Source: Moraxellaceae bacterium
GTDB lineage: Bacteria; Pseudomonadota; Gammaproteobacteria; Pseudomonadales; Moraxellaceae
Length of the DNA: 64,000 nucleotides
NCBI GenBank assembly: GCA_030680295.1
Contig: JAUXVU010000023.1
Span: 806,001-870,000, forward strand
Direction: 5' to 3'
The notes under the pieces are model-generated. The model had not been told where the DNA came from. It saw only the letters and a program-made list of their open reading frames with translations, and made no database searches. How positions within the stretch are numbered: position 1 is the first letter of the stretch; every line of letters starts with the position of its first letter. Shown piece by piece: positions 33,239 through 43,980 of the stretch. The position numbers and the translations under genes are program-made.

Positions 33239-33739
33239 TTAAAACAGCTCTTTCAGCACCTGACGACTGACCATTTCGGTGCGCGCTGCCTTTTCACGAA
33301 TATCATCGGCAATCATTGCTGCCAATTTACCGCCTACTAGAGGCACCGAGCAACTCACATCCCAGTTTAATGTGTTAGTAGTAATACCATCTAATTCTGA
33401 CAGAGCCATGCCAGCGCGAATCTTAACAACCGATACTGATCGATTCTCCAGCACAAGCTCGCCACATCCTGTGTCCTTATTCCAAATATCCGTCTGATCC
33501 ATCACGATGGGCTGATCTTGTCGCACGAAGCGCTGGGCAAATGCCGGCAGCTCAATACTTGGCATATCCGTCACGCGCACTTTAGCCGTAAAAACCTGAC
33601 CTTCTGTAACACAAGACTGAATATCAAAGCTGACATAGCCCATAAGTTCTGTTTTACGGGCTACATACTCAGAGCTGGTTATCATGTTGAGCACCCGATC
33701 CATCGGGGCGTCCCAACTCATTTGCGTAACAAATTGCAT
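33239..33739 (-). CDS. DUF2505-like protein (SRPBCC fold)
   Basis: 166 residues. The start MQFVTQMSWDAPMDRVLNM resembles START/SRPBCC-type ligand-binding proteins, and the overall pattern (beta strands with SVPLVGGKLAAMIADDI near the C-terminus) matches my memory of DUF2505. It lies 7 bp after the purA stop on the same strand, so it is likely co-transcribed with purA. Its ligand is unknown. Confidence 0.65.
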   Translation of the reverse strand: MQFVTQMSWDAPMDRVLNMITSSEYVARKTELMGYVSFDIQSCVTEGQVFTAKVRVTDMPSIELPAFAQRFVRQDQPIVMDQTDIWNKDTGCGELVLENRSVSVVKIRAGMALSELDGITTNTLNWDVSCSVPLVGGKLAAMIADDIREKAARTEMVSRQVLKELF

Positions 33740-33746
33740 GATCTAA

Positions 33747-35066
<1,320 letters not shown>

Positions 35067-35087
35067 TCACTCTTCTCAATAACAAAT

Positions 35088-36275
35088 TCAGGAAACGATT
35101 TGGCGCACAACCCAGTGCCCATTATCTAAAACTAACTCACGGTCACAGCCAGCATCTGAAGCGACTAATAGTGCACCTGGCAGCTGCTGTAAAACACGCT
35201 CACCTTGTTCACGCAAGGTCGCAATAGCCAGCAATAATGCACTGTCTGTGCCTGCCGGCGCCAATACGCCTTGTAGTGGAATAGCGTCCTTGGATAGCTG
35301 CAGCCACTGTTTTAAATCTGCACTAAAGCCTGTTGCCGGACGTGCACGACCAAACGCTTCACCGACATGGTCATAACGTCCGCCCTTAGCCAGCTCTGTC
35401 GTCTGCCCTGGCACATAGGCCGCAAACACAATGCCTGTGTGGTAGTGGTAACCACGCAGCTCACCCAAATCAATAAATACCGTGACATCCGGATGACGTG
35501 CAGAAATAGCAACTAACAGCTGCTCTAAATCGCTTAATGCCTGCTTGATGCTTTCCGGCAAACTGGCTGCTGCCAACGCGCTGGCAGCCAAAATATCTTT
35601 CTGCCCTGACAATAATGGCAACGCCAAAAGCGCTGCTTTTAATGCAGGGTCTTGCACCCATTGCGGCACTAGCTCACGCCATTCCGGCATAGCTTTGCGT
35701 GACAAAACATCTTGCAGGGCACTTTCTTGATCAGCATCAAGCTTAGCCGCAGAAATCAGACTGCGGAAAATACCGACATGGCCCAAGTCGACATGAATAT
35801 CGTCGGCCCCAGCAAGCTTCAAGGCTGACAGCATCAAACTGATGACTTCGATATCACTATCAACACCGGCGTGGCCATACAGCTCGGCACCAATTTGCAC
35901 CGGGCAACGTGATGCTGACAGGCCAGATGGGCGAGTTTGCAGCAAACTGCCGGCATAACAATAACGGGCAGGGCCTTGCACCGGCAGGCAATGAGCGTCG
36001 AGACGCGCCACCTGAGGTGTCATATCTGCGCGCACACCCATCATACGACCACTCAGCTGGTCAGTAATTTTGAATGTTAGCCCATCAAGGTCACGGCCAG
36101 AGCCGGTCAGCAAGGAGTCTAAAAATTCGATGAGCGGTGGAAACACCAGCTCATAACCCCAGCAAGAAAAATGATCGAGAATGCGCCGACGCAAAGACTC
36201 CAAACGCGCCGCCTCAGCTGGCAACACGTCCGCAACTCCATCCGGCAATAGCCAGGCATCTACCGATTTGACCAT
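35088..36275 (-). CDS. hisZ: ATP phosphoribosyltransferase regulatory subunit HisZ
   Basis: HisZ is a histidyl-tRNA synthetase paralogue that forms a complex with short-form HisG in the first step of histidine synthesis. It has 395 residues. It keeps class II synthetase motifs 2 and 3 in degenerate form (GVRADMTPQVARL; GGRYDHVGEAFG) and lacks the anticodon-binding domain. It sits just upstream of purA. Confidence 0.94.
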   Translation of the reverse strand: MVKSVDAWLLPDGVADVLPAEAARLESLRRRILDHFSCWGYELVFPPLIEFLDSLLTGSGRDLDGLTFKITDQLSGRMMGVRADMTPQVARLDAHCLPVQGPARYCYAGSLLQTRPSGLSASRCPVQIGAELYGHAGVDSDIEVISLMLSALKLAGADDIHVDLGHVGIFRSLISAAKLDADQESALQDVLSRKAMPEWRELVPQWVQDPALKAALLALPLLSGQKDILAASALAAASLPESIKQALSDLEQLLVAISARHPDVTVFIDLGELRGYHYHTGIVFAAYVPGQTTELAKGGRYDHVGEAFGRARPATGFSADLKQWLQLSKDAIPLQGVLAPAGTDSALLLAIATLREQGERVLQQLPGALLVASDAGCDRELVLDNGHWVVRQIVS

Positions 36276-36297
36276 GGTTTATCTACACGCTTGGACA

Positions 36298-36323
36298 CAA
36301 AAAAACCGAGTCAGCACTCGGTT
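36298..36323 (-). terminator. intrinsic terminator after lrgB
   Basis: On the minus strand, AACCGAGT-gctg-ACTCGGTT is followed by TTTTTTGTG. It lies 13 bp beyond the lrgB stop and 23 bp before the hisZ start, so it separates the hfl-lrg transcript from hisZ-purA. Confidence 0.88.
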
Positions 36324-36335
36324 CGCAGCAGTTTA

Positions 36336-37025
36336 TCATAACCAAGGGCGGATTGCCCAAGGCAACCAAAATGCCGTTAACAGACCGTTCAGACTCATGC
36401 CCAAGGCAGCAAAGGCCCCAGCGGTGGCGCTACGCTGAAAGGCAAACGCCGTACCCACACCATGTGCGCCCAAGCCTAAGGCAAACCCATAAGCGATATC
36501 ACTGCGAATACCGCGCAGTAATAAGGGAGCCATCATTGCGCCAAACAAACCGGAAATCCCAACAATGGCAGCAACAAGCGCAATCGGTGCGTCAATTTTC
36601 TCCGCCACACCAATCGCAATCGGCGTAGTGACTGCCCTCGTCGCAAACGCACGCCAAGAAAAATCAGACAGTGCAAAGGCTTCCGCAATCCATAATGCAG
36701 ACAACACCCCAACCACCGAGCCCACACACAACACGGCCAGCAAGGGCAGTGCCGCACGCTTTAAATGCGGTAATGCCAAATACAAAGGCACCGCCAAAGC
36801 GACTGTGGCTGGCCCCAATAAGAAATGCAAAAACTGTGTGCCAGCAAAGTACACCGCATAGTCGATCTGAAAGACCAGCAGCACAGCAACAATGACTACC
36901 AACGACCACAGCATAGGCTGCAGCCAGATTGGCTGACCAAAACGCTCGTGCGCTTGGCGAAAGCCTTCATATACCGCAAGGGTGAAAAACAGCCACAGCA
37001 AGGGGGAGGCGAGCAGTTCAGACAT
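36336..37025 (-). CDS. lrgB: LrgB/CidB family membrane protein
   Basis: About 229 residues and strongly hydrophobic, with roughly six to seven membrane segments. The family motif VTTPIAIGVAEKIDAPIAL and FALGLGAHGVGTAFAF are present. LrgAB/CidAB systems affect murein hydrolase activity and, in plants and some bacteria, transport glycolate or pyruvate. The ATG at 37025 starts 1 bp after the lrgA stop. Partner gene lrgA lies directly upstream. Confidence 0.9.
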   Translation of the reverse strand: MSELLASPLLWLFFTLAVYEGFRQAHERFGQPIWLQPMLWSLVVIVAVLLVFQIDYAVYFAGTQFLHFLLGPATVALAVPLYLALPHLKRAALPLLAVLCVGSVVGVLSALWIAEAFALSDFSWRAFATRAVTTPIAIGVAEKIDAPIALVAAIVGISGLFGAMMAPLLLRGIRSDIAYGFALGLGAHGVGTAFAFQRSATAGAFAALGMSLNGLLTAFWLPWAIRPWL

Positions 37026-37026
37026 A

Positions 37027-37368
37027 TCAGGCTCGCTTTTGTAACCACTTGTCGAGCACAACAGCCACCACCCACATGGTCACTGCAGTCGACAACACCA
37101 TCGTCAAGACAATGCCAACCCCTTCCGCGGCCAACAAAGGAATAAAAGTCACCACCCCAACCGAGGCGGGAACAAAGTACAGCGGCAATGGCTTTAAAAA
37201 GCGGCGTACACGACTATCCACATCTGGGGATACACGGCCATGCCAGATTAAGGCGAGGAACAGCAGCGCCATGCCAATCACATTACCCGGCACCAAAAGC
37301 GAAAACCCGCGGGAGATGAGCTCTCCCGCGAGTTGAAAACCTAACAGCAGTAAAATAAAACGAATCAA
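37027..37368 (-). CDS. lrgA: LrgA/CidA family holin-like membrane protein
   Basis: 113 residues with four hydrophobic segments. LLLGFQLAGELISRGFSLLVPGNVIGMALLF holds the LrgA signature (PGNVIGMALL). It forms a pair with LrgB. Its ATG overlaps the hflC stop by 4 bp (ATGA), so it is translationally coupled to the HflKC genes, an unusual partner. Confidence 0.92.
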   Translation of the reverse strand: MIRFILLLLGFQLAGELISRGFSLLVPGNVIGMALLFLALIWHGRVSPDVDSRVRRFLKPLPLYFVPASVGVVTFIPLLAAEGVGIVLTMVLSTAVTMWVVAVVLDKWLQKRA

Positions 37369-38234
37369 CGAGTATTCGGCTTTTGCATATAACGAAGGAA
37401 TTCACTATCGCCTTTCAGTACCATCACGTCACCCGACTTATCAAAGGCATGACGATAGGCTTGCAAGGAACGATAGAAGTTATAGAACTCCGGATCTTTA
37501 CCAAATGCTTTACGCGAGATACCAGCGGCTTCTGCTTCACCTTCACCACGTAAGATCTCTGCCTCACGATAAGCCTCAGCCAAAATCACCCGTTGTTGAC
37601 GATCAGCTTCCGACTTAATGCGATCTGACATCTCTGTACCTTGTGAGCGCCATTCACGCGCTTCACGCTCACGCTCGGTGCGCATACGGTTGTAAATGGA
37701 TTCAACCGTTGAGGCAGGGAAGTCAACACGCTTCACTCGCACATCCACCACTTGAATACCAAATTCACGTGCAGCCACCACGTTCACAGCCTTGGTAAGA
37801 TCCTGCATCATCTGCTCACGCTGACCGGCAACCACTTCGTTCACGGTGCGTTCTGATACACGGTTTTTCAGACCATCACGAACCAATGGCAGCAAACGAG
37901 CTTCTGCTTCACGTGTTTCACCACCAGTGGCGGTGAAATAACGTTCTACGTCGTTAACACGCCACATTACATAAGCATCAATAACCAAAAACTTACTTTC
38001 CTTGGTTAAGAACTCAGTACGATCAGAGTCACTGACATGGGTTCTGGCTTCAAAACGACGCACTTCGTTTACAAATGGTACTTTGGCGTGAAGGCCAGGC
38101 TTAAGGTCGGCATTAACAACCTCACCAAAACGCAGCAATACAGCGCGTTCTGTTTCATGCACGGTATAGATTGTGCTGTTCGCAATAAACAGCAGGGCCG
38201 CGACGATATAAAGAGCAATAGTTGAGCGTGACAT
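37365..38234 (-). CDS. hflC: HflC, subunit of the HflKC membrane complex
   Basis: SPFH-family protein that with HflK forms a cage around the membrane protease FtsH and limits its action. 289 residues: an N-terminal membrane anchor (YIVAALLFIANSTIYTV), then the prohibitin-like domain with GLHAKVPFVNEVRRFEAR, then a coiled segment RTEREREAREWRSQG. It overlaps hflK by 1 bp. Confidence 0.96.
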   Translation of the reverse strand: MSRSTIALYIVAALLFIANSTIYTVHETERAVLLRFGEVVNADLKPGLHAKVPFVNEVRRFEARTHVSDSDRTEFLTKESKFLVIDAYVMWRVNDVERYFTATGGETREAEARLLPLVRDGLKNRVSERTVNEVVAGQREQMMQDLTKAVNVVAAREFGIQVVDVRVKRVDFPASTVESIYNRMRTEREREAREWRSQGTEMSDRIKSEADRQQRVILAEAYREAEILRGEGEAEAAGISRKAFGKDPEFYNFYRSLQAYRHAFDKSGDVMVLKGDSEFLRYMQKPNTR

Positions 38235-39364
38235 TAGCGAACCTCCTGCGTATTACGCGCTGGACGAGCGCTTTCTCGGCTGGAGCCAGTGGATGCAGCC
38301 GGTACTTTATTTAATGCAGCAAGTGGGTCAACAACTGTTGGGGCAGCCCCAGCAGCTTGGCCTTGTCCGAGTTTATCCATCGGCAGGTACAGTAATGGCG
38401 CCGCACCATTAGGCTCGACCAAGATCTTGTTAGCTTTTCCTAACACCGACTCCATCGTTTCTAAATACATACGAGTTCTGACAATCCTTGGATTTGCACG
38501 GTACTCCGACATAATCGCATCAAAACGTGACGCATCGCCGAGCGCACGATCAACAACTTCTTGCTTAAACGCATTGGCATCCGCCGTTAAACGAGCCGCC
38601 ATACCACGAGCTTCTGGGACAATACCGTTAGCATAAGTTTCAGCTTGGTTTTTTAGGCGCTCCATATCTTCCTTAGCGCGGATCACATCATCAAACGCTG
38701 CCTTAACATCTTTTGGCGGTAGTGCTTCCAAAATGTTGACATTACGCACACTGATACCCGCTTTATAAGTATCCAGATAAGCCTGCAAACGTGGCTGAAT
38801 ATCTTGCGCGATAGCCGCACGGCCTTCATTCAAAATCATGGTCATGCGCGAACTACCCACAACATGGCGAAGCGCTGATTCAGCAGCATGTGCCAATGTC
38901 GACTCAGGGTTGACCACAGCCAAGGTATATAACTTGGGGTCTGCAATTCGATACTGAATTTGCAAGGAAACATCGACCAAGTTTTCATCTTTGGTAATCA
39001 TGGTCGAATCTAACGGCATTTGTTGGGTGCGTTCGACGTTAACCTTGCGGTAGGAATCAATCAGCGGGGGATGCCAGTGCAAACCAGCCGTTTTAATGCC
39101 AGTGAACTGACCAAAACGGAAGGTCACGGCTTGTTCCGCTTGCTCTACTCGGTAAAAACCAAACAACGACCACAGCACAACGGCACCAATAACCACATAC
39201 TTGGCGACTTGCTTCTCACCTTGTGGATTACCACCGCCAAACATACCTTGCAGTTTCTCTAGCCACTCATTAGCGCCTGCGCCACCACGATTTTGGCCGC
39301 CGTTACCGCGCCCCCAAGGGTCTTTGCCGCCTGGCGGTTGGCCGCCGGGTTGATTCCAAGCCAT
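38234..39364 (-). CDS. hflK: HflK, subunit of the HflKC membrane complex
   Basis: 376 residues. The N-terminal ~40 residues are rich in Gly, Pro and Asn (GGQPPGGKDPWGRGNGG), then one membrane segment (YVVIGAVVLWSLFGFYRV), then the SPFH domain (GLHWHPPLIDSYRKVNVE). It partners HflC, encoded directly downstream with a 1-bp overlap, and follows hflX by 17 bp. Confidence 0.96.
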   Translation of the reverse strand: MAWNQPGGQPPGGKDPWGRGNGGQNRGGAGANEWLEKLQGMFGGGNPQGEKQVAKYVVIGAVVLWSLFGFYRVEQAEQAVTFRFGQFTGIKTAGLHWHPPLIDSYRKVNVERTQQMPLDSTMITKDENLVDVSLQIQYRIADPKLYTLAVVNPESTLAHAAESALRHVVGSSRMTMILNEGRAAIAQDIQPRLQAYLDTYKAGISVRNVNILEALPPKDVKAAFDDVIRAKEDMERLKNQAETYANGIVPEARGMAARLTADANAFKQEVVDRALGDASRFDAIMSEYRANPRIVRTRMYLETMESVLGKANKILVEPNGAAPLLYLPMDKLGQGQAAGAAPTVVDPLAALNKVPAASTGSSRESARPARNTQEVR

Positions 39365-39381
39365 CTGTCACTCCTCAAACA

Positions 39382-40683
39382 CTATGCGTGGTCGCGATCG
39401 ACCAGTACATCAGCACGCGAAATGCCTTCGCGCGCCAACCATTGCGCCAAATCTGGCGCCTGAATTCTGACATGCAATCGGCAACCACCTTCGGCCACCA
39501 CTTCCTCTGCCTGCACAACCCCAAGACTGTATAGGCGCGAGCGTAATCTGGCCAGCGTTACTGGCAATTCCAACCAGAGATCTTCCCAAGGCTTTGCTAA
39601 AACAGCCTGTACCGCCTCAACCAAAGCGTCGAGGCCGATGTTATCACGAGCTGACAACCAAACTGCCACCGGATTGCCTTCATCATTTCGATCAATGCGC
39701 ACTTCCGGCTCCGTTAATGCGTCGATTTTGTTGTACACCATAAGCACCGGCGCTTGTGCACCCACTTCATTCAATACTTCCTGCACAGAAGTAATATGTA
39801 GGTCGCGATCATCACTGGCGCAATCAACTACATGTAACAACAAGTCGGCCTGCACGGTTTCTTCAAGCGTAGCGCGAAACGCATCCACTAACTGATGCGG
39901 CAAGTGGCGAACAAAACCAACAGTATCCGCAAGTACTATCTCGCCAATGCCACCCATATTGATACGACGCAACGTAGGGTCTAGCGTGGCAAATAGTTGA
40001 TCGGCAGCATACACATCACTGCCCGCTAAGCGATTGAATAAAGTCGATTTTCCCGCGTTGGTATAACCCACCAACGACACCGTAGGTATGCCCGCTTTTT
40101 GTCGTGCTGCACGGCCTTGTGCACGCGTGGCGCGTACTTTATCTAGGCGTGACTTCAGATACTCAATACGAATACGCAATAAACGACGGTCAGTTTCTAA
40201 CTGCGTTTCACCTGGACCACGCAGGCCGATACCGCCTTTTTGACGCTCCAAGTGAGTCCAGCCGCGCACTAAGCGTGAGGACAAATGATCAAGCTGAGCC
40301 AGCTCAACCTGTAACTTACCTTCGTGAGTTCGTGCACGCTGCGCAAAAATATCTAGGATTAAACCTGTGCGGTCCAATACGCGACACTTTAACTCGCGCT
40401 CCAAATTTCGCTCTTGCGCAGGCGTTAGCGCATGATTAAACAGCACAACATCAACGCCTAAAGACTCGACTGCAGCCGCAATTTCGGCGACTTTACCGCT
40501 GCCCGCATAAAGCTTGGCATCTGGCCGGTCACGCGAACCAGTGATTACATCCAACACCGTCACACCCGCTGAGGCCGCTAGCAATCGAAACTCTTCTAGG
40601 TCTTCATCTTGACCACGAACACGCACTGCCAAATGCACTAATACGGCATTCTCACCGCCACTATGACGCTCAAAATACTCCAC
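39382..40683 (-). CDS. hflX: GTPase HflX (ribosome-splitting)
   Basis: Splits stalled ribosomes under heat stress. 433 residues with the HflX N-terminal domain (AQERNLERELKCRVLDRTGLI, split) and a glycine-rich helical hairpin (GIGLRGPGETQLE), then the G domain: G1 GYTNAGKST, G3 DTVGF, G4 NKID. It follows hfq as in the canonical hfq-hflX-hflK-hflC cluster. Confidence 0.96.
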   Translation of the reverse strand: MEYFERHSGGENAVLVHLAVRVRGQDEDLEEFRLLAASAGVTVLDVITGSRDRPDAKLYAGSGKVAEIAAAVESLGVDVVLFNHALTPAQERNLERELKCRVLDRTGLILDIFAQRARTHEGKLQVELAQLDHLSSRLVRGWTHLERQKGGIGLRGPGETQLETDRRLLRIRIEYLKSRLDKVRATRAQGRAARQKAGIPTVSLVGYTNAGKSTLFNRLAGSDVYAADQLFATLDPTLRRINMGGIGEIVLADTVGFVRHLPHQLVDAFRATLEETVQADLLLHVVDCASDDRDLHITSVQEVLNEVGAQAPVLMVYNKIDALTEPEVRIDRNDEGNPVAVWLSARDNIGLDALVEAVQAVLAKPWEDLWLELPVTLARLRSRLYSLGVVQAEEVVAEGGCRLHVRIQAPDLAQWLAREGISRADVLVDRDHA

Positions 40684-40719
40684 GCAGCAACCTCTTAGTG
40701 CACCTAGTGCTTAAAAACA

Positions 40720-40742
40720 AACGCCGCTCTAATAGCGGCGTT
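40720..40742 (-). terminator. terminator-like hairpin between hfq and hflX
   Basis: AACGCCGCT and AGCGGCGTT flank CTAAT. On the minus strand it is followed by TGTTTTTAAG. It lies 16 bp after the hfq stop and could partly end transcription, lowering hflX-hflKC expression relative to hfq. Confidence 0.7.
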
Positions 40743-40758
40743 AGCAATACCAAAACGC

Positions 40759-41067
40759 TTAATTAAAATCTGGTTGGGTATCGTCATCTTCATCCAAGTC
40801 TTCCAACGAAGACTCTGGTAAAGCACTGCCAACTGGTGCGGCACAACCTGGCAACAAAGTGCGCGGATTACGTGCTGGCACGACGGTAGAAATAGCGTGC
40901 TTATAAACCATCTGGCTGACGGTGTTTTTTAACAACACCACATATTGGTCAAACGATTCAATTTGACCCTGCAATTTAATGCCGTTTACCAAGAAAATAG
41001 ACACTGGGATACGCTCTTTACGTAGCGCATTCAGGAACGGGTCCTGCAATAAAAGACCTTTAGACAT
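40759..41067 (-). CDS. hfq: RNA chaperone Hfq
   Basis: Sm-like hexamer that pairs small RNAs with mRNAs. 102 residues. The Sm1 and Sm2 motifs are visible ([22 protein letters not shown] and [10 protein letters not shown] in parts). The C-terminal tail is acidic ([11 protein letters not shown]), as in other gammaproteobacterial Hfq with regulatory tails. Located upstream of hflX. The 155 bp before it down to miaA likely holds its promoter; no clear boxes could be assigned. Confidence 0.97.
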   Translation of the reverse strand: MSKGLLLQDPFLNALRKERIPVSIFLVNGIKLQGQIESFDQYVVLLKNTVSQMVYKHAISTVVPARNPRTLLPGCAAPVGSALPESSLEDLDEDDDTQPDFN

Positions 41068-41221
41068 TTTGTTTTCCTCATTGGGGGCTCAATCAAGCCC
41101 AATAGTTCAGCGCGAAATTCGACTCAAACTCGTTGAGCTCCCTGCAAGGCAGGAATAGGTCTGACTAAAAATGCAGCAGACTGTGCGTGTATCGTGGGGC
41201 CTTGATCGATCATTTTCAAGG

Positions 41222-42157
41222 CTACGCGGATAATTCCGATATAAGAAAGGGCCAAGTGTGCTCATCTGCTGGGTTTAGCCAGTGCGCCCCTGTAAAGCTG
41301 CGCAACCACGTCAACTGACGCTTTGCTAATTGACGTGTAGCAGCAATGCCACGCTCACGCATCTCATCAGCATCGTAATCGCCATCTAAATATTGCCAAA
41401 CTTGGCGATAACCGACCGAGCGCATGCTGGGCAACCCTAAATGCAGATGCCCTAAGGCACGTAAGGCTTCGACCTCAGCAACAAACCCAGCTGCCAACAT
41501 CTGATCAAAACGCAGAGCAATTCGCCGATGTAACTCGGCTCGATCTGGCGGCGATAAAATACACCAGCGCAAGTCATAGGGCAGCGGCTCAATCGCCTTT
41601 TGCAGTGCATGCCATGCTGACAATGACTGACCTGTTTGCTCCCAAACTTCCAGCGCCCGCTGAATACGCTGCGAGTCCATGGGCGGAATACGTGCTGCAG
41701 CTTGTGGATCAACTTCCTGTAAGCGTTGATGCAGAACAGGCCAGCCACTTTCCTTAGCTTGGGCCTCTAAGCGTGCACGAATAATCGTGTCGGCTTCCGG
41801 CAACTCAGCTAATCCATCGCGCAGCACTTTGAAATACATCATGGTGCCGCCAACCAATAATGGTGTTCGCCCGGCGGCAACAATTTCATCAATCGCCGTT
41901 AGGGCATCCTGACGAAATTGCGCGGCAGAGTATGCTTGATCAGGTTCAAGGATATCAATCAGACGATGCGGCGCTTGCTCTAGCTCAGCCAAGGTGGGCT
42001 TGGCTGTACCAATGTCCATGCCACGATAAATCATGCCGGAATCCACCGAGATGATTTCGCAATTGGCCTCTTGCGCCAACCGCATGGCATAGGCTGTTTT
42101 GCCGGAGGCCGTCGGGCCCATTAAGCACAGCACCCGCGGCAATAACGACGACGTCAC
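41222..42157 (-). CDS. miaA: tRNA dimethylallyltransferase MiaA
   Basis: Adds the isopentenyl group to A37 of tRNAs reading U-starting codons. 311 residues, P-loop [11 protein letters not shown] near the N-terminus, then [19 protein letters not shown] and [13 protein letters not shown]. It follows mutL by 2 bp, the usual amiB-mutL-miaA-hfq order. Confidence 0.97.
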   Translation of the reverse strand: MTSSLLPRVLCLMGPTASGKTAYAMRLAQEANCEIISVDSGMIYRGMDIGTAKPTLAELEQAPHRLIDILEPDQAYSAAQFRQDALTAIDEIVAAGRTPLLVGGTMMYFKVLRDGLAELPEADTIIRARLEAQAKESGWPVLHQRLQEVDPQAAARIPPMDSQRIQRALEVWEQTGQSLSAWHALQKAIEPLPYDLRWCILSPPDRAELHRRIALRFDQMLAAGFVAEVEALRALGHLHLGLPSMRSVGYRQVWQYLDGDYDADEMRERGIAATRQLAKRQLTWLRSFTGAHWLNPADEHTWPFLISELSA

Positions 42158-42159
42158 GG

Positions 42160-43953
42160 CTAACGTCCCCGCAAAAACAGGCGATCAAGATCTGCCATGG
42201 TTAAACGTGTCCACGTTGGTCGACCATGATTACACTGCCCACTACGCTCGGTAACTTCCATATCACGCAACAAGGCATTCATTTCGGCAATCGACAGTTG
42301 ACGATTTGCACGTACCGCACCGTGGCAGGCCATGGTAGCCAACAGTGTATTCGCTAACTCTTGAATGCGTCGTGTACTACCTTGCGCTAATACATCCGCT
42401 AACACATCACGTAGCAAGCCCTCCGCTTGGCGCTGGGGCAACAGGCTTGGCAAACCCCGAATCAACAAAGTCTCTGGTCCAACACGGTCAACTTCTAAGC
42501 CTAACTCCATCAGCATGTCACGCGAACTCTCAGCCAATGCCGCCTCTCGTTCACTGACCGCCATACTAATGGGCACTAGTAACGGCTGACGAACAATGCC
42601 TTGCCCCTCATGGGCTTGTTTAAGGCGTTCATACACAATGCGTTCATGTGCCGCATGCATATCAACTAACACTAAGCCTTCAGTATTTTGCGCCAAAATA
42701 TACACACCATGCAGCTGCGCAAGGGCATAACCCAAGGGCGGCGGTGCTGACGCGTTTTCTGCGACTTGAGCTTGTATTGGCTCAGACATGGGCGGTGTTA
42801 TATAGGCCGCCCATTGCTCTTGTGTTTGTGCCGGTGGCGTAGCTGCCCATTGCAGGCCACCTTGCTGAGTTGGCATAGGGCTTGTCGGAGGCAGCATTGA
42901 TGGCGCACTTTCTTGCAGTGGCTCAGTCAGCGAGGTCGGTGCAGGTTGCGGACGCATATCCGCCAGCGCCCGATGTAGGCTGCGGAAAATCACATCATGC
43001 ACAAGACGCTGATCACGGAATCGCACTTCGTGTTTCGTGGGGTGCACGTTAACGTCTACGGAAGCTGGGTCAACGCTCAAAAACAGCACATAGGCTGGAT
43101 GTCGACCGTGGTAGAGCACATCGGCATAGGCTTGACGCACCGCATGTGAAACTACCTTGTCTTTCACCATGCGGCCATTAACAAAGAAATATTGTAGGTC
43201 TGCTTGCGAACGTGAAAAGGTTGGCAAACCTAACCAGCCCTGTAGCTCAACACCTGCAACTTGCACCGATAACGGTTGCGCAGCATCAACAAAAGCAGGG
43301 CCACACACCTGCGACAAACGCCGCAACATTTCTTGCTCATCACGCGCAGGCTTCAGCTGCCATAACACTCGACCGTTGTGGCTAAGCGTAAACGCGACAT
43401 GCGGCACCGTTAACGCCAAGCGCCGAACCACTTCTTCTAAATGTGCAAACTCGGTTTTCTCGGTACGCAAAAACTTTCGGCGGGCAGGGGTATTAAAAAA
43501 TAGGTCGCGCACTTCTAATGTCGTGCCACGCGGATGACGAGCAGGCGCCAATACCGGCGACATATCTCGTCCTTCTGACCTAACCGACCACGCCAGACCA
43601 GAGTCATCGGTGCTTGAGGTCATGGTTAAACGAGACACCGAAGCAATCGATGCTAAAGCCTCACCACGAAAGCCAAGAGTAGCCACTGCCTCTAGGTCGT
43701 CGGCATGATGAATTTTGCTGGTGGCATGTCGCGCCAAGGCCAAAGCCAAGTCATCTTTGGTGACACCTTCACCATCATCACGGATGCGAATTAGCGCAAT
43801 ACCACCTTGCTCAATTTGAATATCTAAGCTGCGCGCACCAGCATCAAGTGAGTTCTCAACTAACTCCTTCACCACGGAGGCAGGGCGCTCAACAACCTCA
43901 CCTGCGGCAATTTGGTTCGATAACTGTGCATCTAAGAGCTGAATTCGCGCCAT
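42160..43953 (-). CDS. mutL: DNA mismatch repair protein MutL
   Basis: 597 residues. The GHKL ATPase N-terminus shows [25 protein letters not shown] in parts, GFRGEAL, and the transducer domain. A Pro/Gln-rich linker spans ~340-400. The C-terminal domain has [12 protein letters not shown], which fits the metal-binding D-x-H-A-x2-E-x4-E motif of endonuclease-type MutL, as in Pseudomonas, and unlike the E. coli protein. It lies between amiB and miaA. Confidence 0.97.
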   Translation of the reverse strand: MARIQLLDAQLSNQIAAGEVVERPASVVKELVENSLDAGARSLDIQIEQGGIALIRIRDDGEGVTKDDLALALARHATSKIHHADDLEAVATLGFRGEALASIASVSRLTMTSSTDDSGLAWSVRSEGRDMSPVLAPARHPRGTTLEVRDLFFNTPARRKFLRTEKTEFAHLEEVVRRLALTVPHVAFTLSHNGRVLWQLKPARDEQEMLRRLSQVCGPAFVDAAQPLSVQVAGVELQGWLGLPTFSRSQADLQYFFVNGRMVKDKVVSHAVRQAYADVLYHGRHPAYVLFLSVDPASVDVNVHPTKHEVRFRDQRLVHDVIFRSLHRALADMRPQPAPTSLTEPLQESAPSMLPPTSPMPTQQGGLQWAATPPAQTQEQWAAYITPPMSEPIQAQVAENASAPPPLGYALAQLHGVYILAQNTEGLVLVDMHAAHERIVYERLKQAHEGQGIVRQPLLVPISMAVSEREAALAESSRDMLMELGLEVDRVGPETLLIRGLPSLLPQRQAEGLLRDVLADVLAQGSTRRIQELANTLLATMACHGAVRANRQLSIAEMNALLRDMEVTERSGQCNHGRPTWTRLTMADLDRLFLRGR

Positions 43954-43980
43954 GCTTAATGCCCCTTCACTCGCTGCGCG

